Source: Ustulina deusta (Eukaryota; Ascomycota; Sordariomycetes; Xylariales; Xylariaceae). From it: a stretch of 64,000 bases of DNA. Location: contig JAJNNX010000052.1 of assembly GCA_023159155.1 (NCBI GenBank), positions 124,001 to 188,000 of the forward strand. Direction: 5' to 3'. The position numbers and the translations under genes were made by a program. The notes below the pieces were generated by a model that did not search any database, was not told where the DNA came from, and worked only from the letters and a program-made list of their open reading frames with translations. Shown piece by piece: positions 54,364 through 64,000 of the stretch. Position 1 is the stretch's first letter. The number at the start of each line of letters is the position of its first letter.

Positions 54364-57300
54364 TTACATGGGAGCCTGCCATCGCATATTAATCTGTTTT
54401 TTCCGAACCTACGACAAATTGTTAGCACACATACGCAGAAACACGCATATCATCCCCTTTTAACAATTCCTCTCGTAGCGTAAACGCGAAAAAAAAGGGG
54501 ATAGACATAAGAGAAAGGAGTAAGAAGAAGAAAGAAGAAAGAAGAAAAAAAAAAAAAACTCACCATAGGACCCACCCCAAGCACGCCCAAAAACAACGCC
54601 GCAACCGTGGCCAAAAGCGTGACTTTATTAAACCCTTTGCCCAAGATATCGAAGGCCTGTGAAGGCGCGACCCTCGAGCCGAAGATGTCGACGCCGTACG
54701 CGAAGACGAGACACGTGCTCTCGAGGATGGCGGGGGCGGCGATGATGCGGCGGACGCCGAGGACGTCGCGCGCGTGGGAGACGGTCATGCGCGGGTCGAG
54801 CTCGACGGCGGGGACGTAGCGCACGAGGCCCTCCTCGAGCTCGGCGGGCGTGGGGTCGCGGCCGACGGGGCGGCGGGGCTCGAGGAGCATGCGCGGGATG
54901 GCGATGATGGAGTGCGATTCCGGCATGTACGCTAGCAGCTGTCTGATGGCGATGCCCTGTCGCGTCTGCGTGACTGCTAGCGAGGTGATGGGACCGGAGA
55001 GGATGAACGTCTTTGAGACGACCGAGGGGAGGGCTGGGCCTGTGGGCATGTCCACGGGATTAAGAGAGGAGAAGTTGGCCGCGTCGCCAAGGGGGCCGCG
55101 GTCGTTGGCGAGTTCCGATTCGTATAGGTCGGAGATGACGACCTGGTAGCCCTTGAGGTTCTGTTCTTGGGATTCACGTAATTGGTATTGGCCGTAGTAA
55201 GTACACAGGAACCAGTTCTCAGAGAGGGTGCATGTGATATCCTTGTTGGGATTAACACCCTCATAAGACGAGGAAGCTAGAACTTGTCCAGACACGGTAT
55301 CCAACAGATAGGTATATAACACAGAGGCCTTGTTGTTGACAGCAGCAACCACTATTGTGTTGGGATTCAAGTACTTGTACTTGACTGTCCTGTCACCAAG
55401 GACCCGACCAATAGAAGCGATGGGATCATGCAGTGGGCGAGTCGCGATGTTAACTATACCCTGCCCGGCGGGGGGAGAGAAACTCCAGACTGGGACCGCA
55501 GAAGCTAGCCCATCGTTCTCCATGTAATTAAACCCCTGAATTTCGTTCTCACTCGTGCGAGTGACTACAGTTTGTTTGGGAGCCCATGCGATCTGAACAT
55601 CGCCAAGTTTCCCGTCACGTTCGATGGGCAGAAGCCAGGGACCAGCGTCACTATCCACAATGACAGCATCATCGACAGGTGGGAACAGACTAGACGGCAT
55701 AGCTTCGACAGTTTTACCTGTATCCGACTTCACGATTATAAATTGGCCCTCCGAGCCGCGAACGGTGACGAAACCCTTGACATTGTCGGCATGGATGGCC
55801 TTCACATCCCAATGGCCCGCGGATGGGGTCTCATTGGCATTTTTTGACCATACAACCTTTCCGTGATTACCGGCATCGAGGCCATATAACTTTCCACGCT
55901 TGGTTGCTAAGACGACAAGTTTGTTAAATCCAAAGCTATCCCGTGCGATTTTATCCGTAGGCTTTGTCTTCTCGGAACCGACGACGCTGCTAAGAAGACG
56001 TTTGGGAATAGATTGCAAGTACGTGGGCAGGTATTGGAGGTCATTGATATGACGGCTCACACGGTGCACGTATGCTGACCATGGGTTGCTGTGAGCTTCA
56101 GCCTCCAGAGTCCTCGCCAAATCCTCCGACTCGGGAATCTCGGCCCAAGTAGCAGCTACAGCGCCACTCAGACCTTCGAGGCGTGTCCAGCCAAGTTCGC
56201 CATTGACGATCTGTATCCAATCATCAGAGTCCGTCACGACGACGGCCCTCACAGCGTAGCTGTCTCCGGCTTTCTTGATAACTTCAGAGACACCGTGTAG
56301 AGCGTTAGGTTTCCCGGCCCCCGATTTCAAAGGCCATCGGCCAAGAATGCCATGGGAAGTAGACGAAGTTACAGTAACCTCATCATCCGTCACTCTAGTG
56401 AAGTAAACGTTGGCGCCGGATGAGCTCGTCGAGAAGGCGCTTTCACCCTCAAGCAATGGAAGCTCGTATGCCTTCGTGATGACGTTGCTCTTCAGATCAA
56501 TGTGGAAGACGTCGGCTTTGCTACCAGACTTCGTTCGACTGTGTACTAGGAAATGAGGTGATGATGGGATAGTATGTGGGGCGTGGATCTCCACATCTGC
56601 CGTGTCCGCAGGAAGAGCGAACTCCTGCTTGCTCTTGAGACCAAGGACATTAACCTTCAGCTGAGTCATCGCATTGTCTGTCCATGCGACGATAGGGGCA
56701 GCCGAATTAGCACCCACGAACATGACATCTTCAGGCCTCCGAACTTCATTCTTAGTGCCGAGCGGAATCTCATCCAACTTCTTACCCGTCAAAGTGTCCA
56801 GCACTGTGACTTTCAAACTATACGAGAGGAGCGATCCATGCAAAGTCACAACGAAGACTTTGTCTAAGCTGGTGCTCACTTGCAAAGGGACATCCTTAAT
56901 CACCTCTCTATGTTCCCAAATGACGTGTCCCTCCGTCCCATGTATCCTTCTTGTGACCGTTGCGCCCGGCTCTTGGTGTAGAGCTAATACATCTTTTCCT
57001 CCTCGTACAGTCATCTCCATGACCTCAACGTCTTTAACCGCGCCATTGAAGTTCAAGGACCAGACATTGCGGCCGGTCAGAGCGTCCCACGAGCTCACAG
57101 AGCTATCATATGCGCCGACTAACCATGTCTGATCCTCGGCAGCGCGCAGAAACCCCCCGCCATCGGTGACATTGCCAGCTAGCAACTGTCGCCATACAAG
57201 GGCGCCATTGCTAGGATTGACGGCACCGAGCACGCCTAGGTCGCTGAGGGTGTATAGAAGGCTGGCCTTCTCTTCCGTTCGGGGTCGGTGGAAGAAGGTG

Positions 57301-57434
57301 GTTTCGCGCTGTGGGACGCCGAGGAGCTCGTGGTGATAGTCGATATGGCCAACCTCGTCCTGAAAAACGGCGCGAACGCTGGCCGGCAGGGCGAGGAGAA
57401 CCGACAGCGAAAGCGCCGGGCGGGATAAGTGCAT
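54364..57434 (-). CDS. EMC1: ER membrane protein complex subunit 1
   Basis: Two exons (57434-54564, 54408-54364) encode 971 residues. EMC1 is the large lumenal subunit of the EMC, which inserts transmembrane helices in the ER. The signal peptide is residues 1-22 (LSLSVLLALPASVRA). The N-terminal PQQ-like beta-propeller begins FQDEVGHIDYHHELLG and carries LYTLSDLGVLGAVNPSNGAL. The conserved C-terminal DUF1620 part has IATRPLHDPIASIGRVLGDR, TVKYKYLNPN, NWFLCTYYGQYQLR and SRVAPSQAFDILGKGFNKVT. One membrane helix (VTLLATVAALFLGVLGVGP) precedes the short cytosolic tail. The tail is the second exon: splicing after GPM gives VRKKQINMRWQAPM, whereas reading through gives an unconvincing Phe-rich sequence. 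Confidence 0.95.
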
Positions 57435-58238
57435 CTTGCTAAAACGGACTCATGTGCAAGGCGCAAGTGTTACGTGTCGTAGCGGTTGCAGAGAAAAGGG
57501 CCGAACAGGATACCGAAAATTGACCGTGGCATCAAGAAAGCGGCATACAGGTAAGAGGAATAGATGTACACGAAGCTAATCGGTGACGTTTTTTGATAGA
57601 AGCACCTTGGAGTAGATAGACTAGTATCGAGGTACCAACCTTGCTTGGCGTGGATGGTGGGGATGCCCGCCATCCGGAGGGCTTATCACTACCAGTTGTT
57701 ATCGGTCACTGCCAGCTGTTGGTTATTTGCTCGGTACTAAGTACCTACTCAGGTATGCCCTTTCAGTTAGGCACTTTCAAGCCTTCGCTGTGAAGCGCGA
57801 CATCATGTCTACTGTAAAATAGGATAAATGAAGTCACGGTGCGATTGACCCTGTGCAGCAACCAAGCAGATGAAATCCTCGTCGCCGCGAGGTTATTAAT
57901 TTTATTTCTGAGACCAGATCTCACAGCAAGATGCCCAGCAGTGAATTATTAGTGTACACGTAAACATCTCGAGACCGTCAACTGCCAACTTGCTCAGTCT
58001 CGAATTCCTTAACTCGCAGACCACACCATTTTCATCATTGTTAGCCGGACAAATCCCATGCTCTTCCGCGGCGAGGTAAGATGGAATGTCGGGCCATCCG
58101 AACATGACAGGGAAATTAGGAAAAGGGCACCCAGCAATGAAGCTGAAATAACAAGTACAAGGGGTAATCGACACGATTAGTCGCTATCGTCGGCTTTGCT
58201 GCGTAGAAGGTTAGAAATAGAACAAACGCACGTTGTCC
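57435..58238. other. intergenic region upstream of EMC1
   Basis: Holds the EMC1 promoter and the 3' flank of the PARP-finger gene. A frame at 57902-58174 has Cys-rich but unfamiliar content and no ATG at its start; I do not call it. Confidence 0.45.
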
Positions 58239-59722
58239 TCAAGCATACGTTTTGGAAGTGAGACGTTTGCCACCTTTGGAGGCAGTAGCAGCCTTCGACT
58301 TGCGGCCAGCTTTGCCCTTTGCCACCGTCTTGGTGATCGGCTCATCATCTTGCTCCTCTTCGTCCGCAGGGGGAGGGGATGGTTCCTTCTTGGCCGCCTT
58401 TCTACCTTTGCTTTTCTTCACGGGGGCAGGCTCCTCGGCTTGCTCAGCATCCTCATCATCATCCAGGTCGAGCTGTTTGGCTGTTTTGCGACCAGCTTTC
58501 GTCTTCTTAACTGGCTGTGCCACTTCGTCGTTCTTTTTCTCGCCCTCGTCGTCCTTCTTAGCCTTACGGCCAGTTCGAGCCTTCTTAACTGGTAGGACTT
58601 CCTCCTCCTCCTCATCGTCCTCAGCTTTCTTGGCTTTACGGCTAGCTTTGGCTTTCTTCTTCACCGGCTCGGGCTCCTCATCCTCCGCCTCTGCTTCCTC
58701 TTCCTCAGCCTTCTTGCGGCTGCGCTTGGCGCCGGCGGCCTTCTTCGGGACAGCTTTCTTGGGAGCCGAGGCATCTTCGTCGGCCTAATTCAGGGGGTAA
58801 GTTAAGCGCATGGTAAGCAGAATAAGCATAGGTAATCTCACCTCATCCTCATCGGCTTTAGCCTTTTTAGCACGACCTCGAATCGCCGTTTTGCCAGGCA
58901 GGTTGAACTCGGGATCCTAATATTATGGTTAGGCTGTCATGGAATAAAAGACTGAGCACGGGTGATAGGCTTAAAAAATAGGTATTGAAATAATAGATCC
59001 TGAATACTCGCAAAGCACTCTAGGGTATGCAGCATGAAAGAACAGTAAAGAGAAACTCACACCGTTGAAATCCTCAGCATCAATATGACCCTGGTTTATG
59101 ACGCGTTGGATTTTCTCTTGGATATCGGGGTCGCTGTGATACAGTCAGTAAGGCGAGACATGACTATAGGATAGGAATATATAGTTCGTACGAAATCTCG
59201 TCATAGCCGTCCAACAGATCCCAGTCGTAGCTATCATCTTTCTTGATGGACTCCTGGACGTTCGTAATAGTCTTGCCCGAGACGCAGCCCCTGCGCAACT
59301 AGGGTCAGTGAAAGGAACGCAAATACAACATAGCACGATTAAGTAGACTGTACCAATGACGCCATTTCCAAGATCCATGCTCGGTGTTGGGCACGACAAA
59401 CCAGACACCAAAGCGCAGTTCGCCTTTGGTGATCTTAGTCGCGGCGTCCTTGCATACCTTGTCCTGACAGCCGGCGCGGTTATTGGGAGAGATCTCTATC
59501 AAGACGGTTAGTGATCCAAGTCTAAAGGTAAGCGCGTCATATTTCTAATTCAAACTCCCTGGACTCCGACTGAAAATGGTAGCTCATGCCACATATTGCA
59601 GAGGTGGGCTCGAAGAGAGAAGGGGACGATGAGACGGAAGGGCTCAAATGCAACACGGAGGTCTTAAGAAACAAAGCAGATATTAGAGAAATGTAAAGCG
59701 ACGCACCGATACGATAAGACAT
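58239..59722 (-). CDS. PARP-type zinc-finger nuclear protein with lysine-rich repetitive tail
   Basis: Six exons (59722-59707, 59495-59354, 59290-59192, 59133-59061, 58916-58842, 58784-58239) encode 316 residues. Residues of about 7-95 form one PARP-type zinc finger of the fungal form: AGCQDKVCKDAATKITKGEL, RFGVWFVVPNTEHGSWKWRH, WGCVSG, giving the C..C...H..C ligands. Such fingers bind nicked or damaged DNA in PARP1 and DNA ligase III. A short helical segment follows (SDPDIQEKIQRVINQGHIDA). The last 180 residues repeat a unit of the form V-K-K-x-[K/R]-x-[G/S]-R-K-x-x-K separated by acidic blocks, resembling AT-hook or histone-H1-like tails. There is no PARP catalytic domain. A nuclear DNA- or chromatin-binding role is inferred. 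Confidence 0.85.
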
Positions 59723-60979
59723 CTTGTCCCAAGTTCAGACAGCAGAGCTGCGAGGTACGATATGTGAGATGTGAAATGTAATGTAGGTAGGAGAACTGTC
59801 TGATGTGGATGGGGTGATGATGGAGTCGCGTTGGCGATCGACGATGAACTGGATCGTTGGGGAAGATCAGATTTTGGCGCGAAACTTGACCAAGGGATTA
59901 GGGGGAGGACAACAACACTGAGTGGCCAAGGTGGTTGCGGGACAGGAGCAGGTCGGTCGAGGCGCGAAAAAAAACCGGATCAATCAAATATTCATAAATG
60001 CAAGCAGGCTGCAACAAGAAGAATGGATTTGTTGGCCTGGCGTTTTTGGGGGAAGCCGGAAGGAAAGAAATGGCGGAGGGTGTTGCCTGAGAAGACAGAG
60101 GTAGAGGTTGGTGGTGATGGACAGGTAACATAGATACCTGATACCTCCTAGGTTACATAGTCGACAGATGAGACGCGTTTTTTTTGGTGGATAAACAATC
60201 TACAATCTACGTAGGACCTGCCGGCGACCGATAAGGCGTCTCTCAGTGCTGTATATGTGCTTTTATAGGTAAATACCTTAGGTACCTAAGTATAGGTAGG
60301 TAGGTAGAAGACCTTGTCTTATCAATTAGCAGTCAATGGACAAACTACTTAGAATCGAACCTCCCCTTCTTTGATTTTTGAATTATTTTTTCGCCTTTTG
60401 GTTTTAATGATGACGTGATGCGTGTAGTGTATATAAAATTTTAGCAGAGCGCTATCAGTGTCTAAGCATTTTGTATAGGAAACCTATGGGATGGCAGTCT
60501 AAGTTAGGTAGTCAAGGGATGCCTGTCCAGGCCTGCGTAGGCACCTAAGGCACACTGTAAATTCACTACAGCCACTATAATTACTGTGGTCCAGCGGCTC
60601 CACACATCTGCCGATGATAGTGCTGGACACCGAGAGGTAAGATCGGTATCTTACGCCGTTGAAGTGAATAGGGCCTCTATGAGTTCTCAAGGTTGGAAGG
60701 AAGTAGTGTTGGCTTGTTTAAGATGTTGAGATGTTGCCGCCAACGTGTCAACCCAAACCTTAAGAAATAAAGCCGAGTAGAGCAAGCTTGGCAACTCAAG
60801 CCTACTGGGGCGTCAAACTTGCGTTATCATATGAGTGAGCTCTATCATATTTCACATTCTCTAGTCCGTCCTCCTGTAAGTATGCCATGCCCCTCAACCA
60901 CAGTCGCTCCAAACATCGAACATGTCCGATATCCCATTATAAAAAGAACACAGGTTCATATCTAGTGCCCAACATGTCG
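59723..60979. other. intergenic region with TAGGTA-type words
   Basis: Upstream of the PARP-finger gene and downstream of the ATR-type kinase. A cluster of TAGGTACCTA and GTAGGTAGGTAG words lies at about 60267-60307. No gene is evident. Confidence 0.5.
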
Positions 60980-63900
60980 TTAGAGAAAAGGACACCATCC
61001 AATATACATAGCTGACAGGTTCTTGGGGTCAACGGCCTGCTTGATAAGCTCGTCGACTTGTCCCTCCACACCAAGAGGAATACTCTCGTCGGGAAGCAAA
61101 CCCTGGACTTTCCTCTTGATGCTCTGCACCACGCTCTGGGGATTGAGTCTCACCACCTCATGCTTCTTGCGCTTGTCCTTCTGAAGATCTAGAGTGGGAT
61201 CGTAGATAAACGCTTCCAAGATCGTCATGAGTGTTTCCTCTTGCTGTCGAAGGATGCTCAACGTCAGTTCTGAGCACTTTCTAAAAGGTCCTTCGTATCC
61301 ATATATACCCATAGCGGTCACCATGTTGTGTGTGAGTCGGAACGGAACTCGCTCAGGTTGTGCGAAGGTAAGACCTTTGTCAAACAGGCAGTTAAAGTCG
61401 ACGTGGAAAATACCCCCATTTCCTTCTTCAAGTAGTACGTTCTCGCCATGACGGTCGCCAAGTCCCAAGATTGTTCCCACCATCGACATGACAGCACAAG
61501 ACCGAGTATATCTGAGCCTAGCCGTAAACCAAGTTGACGGGTTGGGAAATTGCGATATAAACCAATTGGGCAGTACCGGTGGGAATAGGCCCAATACGCC
61601 GTCCGTGAATATTTTGGTGTTTTTATCCCCCGCCATAGCATTTTCCAACATTTTCTGTAGATTACGATAATCGGGGACGATTCCTCGTGAACGGTAGATG
61701 TTCAAGAGTATATCACGTAGTGTTTTGAGACCCTCGACCCATTCAATAATGCCACACTCCTCATTGAGTGGTGTGACTGCGTACGTCCGGATGTATAGTT
61801 GCCGTCTACTTGATTCTGCATCCCGTTTCAGTGACCTGTTGATCATACCATTGAACTCCATGAGCCGCTGGTCGGTTCGAAGGTCATCCTTGGGTTTGAT
61901 CAAGAGTCCATAATTGACGCCGTTCGAGCCGCGAGCTGTAAGCTTTCGAGGTTTGGCAAGGGAACCCAGGACCAAAACCTCATCAAGGAACGAGAAGATG
62001 GTGATCACATCCCCAGAGAACGCCTTATGTCGCTTTGAACCGTCGGTCAGCGTGGGAAGTGTCGCGGTGAGGCATGCTTCAATAGGGACGACTAAAGGAC
62101 AAGGTGTGCATTTATGATTAAAGTGCAAATCTCGAGTGATGCTAGCCATCGTGGTTCGATTACTTTGAAAATCGCCGTTGTTGCAAGCTAGAAGGAGTTG
62201 TTCTGCTAATCTCTCTCCTTTACGTAGTAATGAAGGGAGACTGTAAGCGCCATTTTCAACTTTGACGTTGCGATCTTTGACGTGAAGTAGAATCTGTTGA
62301 CCTCGCGCCTTGCGCTCCGAAGAAGCCTGTTTAGTTGTCATGATTGCAAAGAGACTCCACAAGGCTTGCCTAGGATACGCTTCGACAACCTTCAAAATGA
62401 TCGCTTGTAGCATCCTGAAGACATCCAGATTAGGATGGGCAATCCGTGCAACGAGTTGAGGTAGTGTTGTATAAAAGACGTATGCAGGCAGACGACTGAT
62501 GTGTTTGCGTAGAATGCCATGCAGCGCTTCGAGTTGCTTCTCCCGGCGATGAAGAAGCTCTCGCGAAAGCGACACTTTCCCTTCAGGTGCTTTATTGAGT
62601 TGAGCGCCAAGCTCGAGCCACAGGGTTAGAATTCGGGGCAGGGTCTGGTATAAGTATTTGGTCCCGTAATTGAGAGACCTCAGGTAGTTCTCAATCACAA
62701 GTTTTGAGACCTCTCCTGTGAGGTATTCGTCACTCTGGTCATCCGGCTTCAAAGCCCTTTCAGACTCCAAAACCTTTTTGTAGTGTCGGCCGACATAGTA
62801 ATGACCCTTTTCCCATTGGCCGAATATCTGGGGAATTGCTCGGTACTGTTCCCTCAAGGCCGAAGCATTGGTTTGGCCCGCACTATCCAACCACTTTGCG
62901 AGAAGTAGTTTCGCACGAGCAGTTAACATATTCTGCTGTGTGCCAATGTTTCTATCGGAAGCATCGTGTTCACTGAAGCTGTGCTGAGAGAAAACCTTGC
63001 TATCGATAGCGCCCTGGAGGGTTTGTATAGCTTTCCTGTTATATCCTTCCTTCCACAGAAGACGGGCATTCTCTATTGTAGCTGACTCATCGCCGAGTTG
63101 CGAGGCACGAAGAACAGCGTTGAAAGATTGGTGCATAGTATTGGACTTCCTAGCGAGGCGAGCACTAGATAACCAGAGTGCCGATATGTCCATGTCACTA
63201 AAGCGAGGTCTGTCAAAGTTAGTGATTCGTAAATTTAACAGTAGACCAGGTGCCTTACCGTGATAATTCCATGGCTGCTCGACGAATACTCAGCACATAC
63301 TGTTTATCATTCACGTAAGAGCCAAGAACTTCAAGTCGTCGGCCGAGTGACTTTAGAATATCCTGAGGATGTTGATCTCCATCATGATTCATGCCAGCAA
63401 TAAGTTCGAGATCTGTCAGTACATGAGCTCTGAGTATGGGCTCATGACAAGCCTGCAGGGATGCAGTTGTTGAAGAGGTCATGGATGAGCCAACTCTGTC
63501 TCGCATGGTCTTCATGGCCTGGCAGAACTCCTTTGTCCATCCTCTCTGAAGATATAGGAGTGCTTGAGCTATAGACACGTTAAAGTCTTCTGAAGGATCT
63601 CCTTGGTATTTACTGAAAAACTTTTGCATTGTCTGCCATCTGCCAGTTGCCCAAGCAGCTTCGACCGCATATGGTACTACGCGGTTGATAGTGGAAGCAG
63701 CTGTATGCTTCTCAATTCCTTCAACATAGTTCAGCAGTACATCTAATATTAAATCAGTACACAGCAGATAAGACAACTTCAAGTTACACATACCATGCTG
63801 CCCTGATTCCTTCAGGCAAGTGAGCAGATCTATCTGCACGTCGATATTATCCGGCTCTTGGGCAAGTTTAATTTCATACCAAGTTTGAGCTGCAGCCCAC

Positions 63901-64000
63901 CTGCCCGCCTTTCGGTGACTCAAAACTTGTTGCTCGATATCGAGTACGGGAAGGTGTGCTGATATCCCTTCAAGTCCATCAGGTTCGTCGATCTGAGTGT
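60980..64000 (-). CDS. MEC1: ATR/Mec1 (UvsB) checkpoint kinase, C-terminal part
   Basis: Three exons are visible (64000-63794, 63742-63259, 63209-60980), about 973 codons; the gene continues past the right edge, so the N-terminus is missing. ATR/Mec1 is the PIKK that senses RPA-coated single-stranded DNA and starts the DNA-damage and replication checkpoint. The visible part begins in the FAT domain (HRKAGRWAAAQTWYEIKLA). It continues through the linker (KYLYQTLPRILTLWLELGAQ) into the kinase: LLIKPKDDLRTDQRLMEFNG with the ATP-contacting lysine, catalytic loop LGLGDRHGENVLLE, metal-binding HVDFNCLFDKG. The FATC end is AVDPKNLSAMYIGWCPFL. FNGMINRSLKRDAESSRRQL and the short FATC fit ATR better than ATM or TOR. 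Confidence 0.94.

Noticed and set aside
54450..54563. EMC1 C-terminus read straight through the last intron
   Set aside because: It gives a Phe/Ser-rich tail caused by a poly-pyrimidine intron start; splicing to 54408 restores the basic tail expected for EMC1.
57902..58174. 90-codon Cys-containing frame on the minus strand
   Set aside because: It starts at GTG, the cysteine spacing fits no known small secreted family, and there is no signal peptide after the internal ATG.

Overview
The window is nuclear DNA of a filamentous ascomycete (Pezizomycotina, probably Sordariomycetes). The evidence is split genes with short introns (about 45-150 bp, GTRNGT...YAG), a CFEM protein, a HET-type relic, an NLR-type PNP-NACHT-ankyrin gene, and orthologs of housekeeping genes in their fungal form. 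I rebuilt the exon structures by hand. For the complete genes below, the joined exons keep the reading frame and give lengths typical of the families.

Left part (1-39.6 kb) is mostly conserved housekeeping. In order: an intronless FBPase/SBPase-type phosphatase (+), a LigB/DODA-type dioxygenase (-), acyl-protein thioesterase (+), an Ivy1-like I-BAR protein (+), a Nup53/Nup40-type nucleoporin (-), the FMP46-type thioredoxin-fold protein (+) and a 1646-residue protein with a degenerate RRM (+). A divergent mitochondrial pair follows: complex I NDUFA2 (-) and a pyruvate carrier subunit (+). Then come a UBX/UAS ER protein (-), SURF1/Shy1 (+) converging on centromere protein CENP-T (-), Rac1 GTPase (+) behind a 3.6-kb gene-free stretch, Nop6-like (-), cytosolic aspartyl-tRNA synthetase (-) divergent from CMS1 (+), and a GPI-type CFEM protein (-).

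Middle part (39.6-54 kb) is accessory. It holds an orphan 383-residue gene behind an imperfect tandem duplication, relics of a HET-type gene and of a protein kinase, a secreted multicopper oxidase, a CorA-like membrane protein, and a decayed NLR gene carrying stops, frame breaks and a 9-bp alanine-coding minisatellite. The relics and in-frame stops explicable by C-to-T changes suggest decay of a self/non-self recognition region, possibly with repeat-induced point mutation.

Right part (54-64 kb) returns to housekeeping: EMC1 (-), a PARP-type zinc-finger nuclear protein with a lysine-rich repetitive tail (-), and the C-terminal part of the ATR/Mec1 (UvsB) checkpoint kinase (-), cut by the window edge. 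Intergenic DNA repeatedly carries TAGGTACCTA-like words. I found no rRNA, convincing tRNA, CRISPR array or intact transposon.
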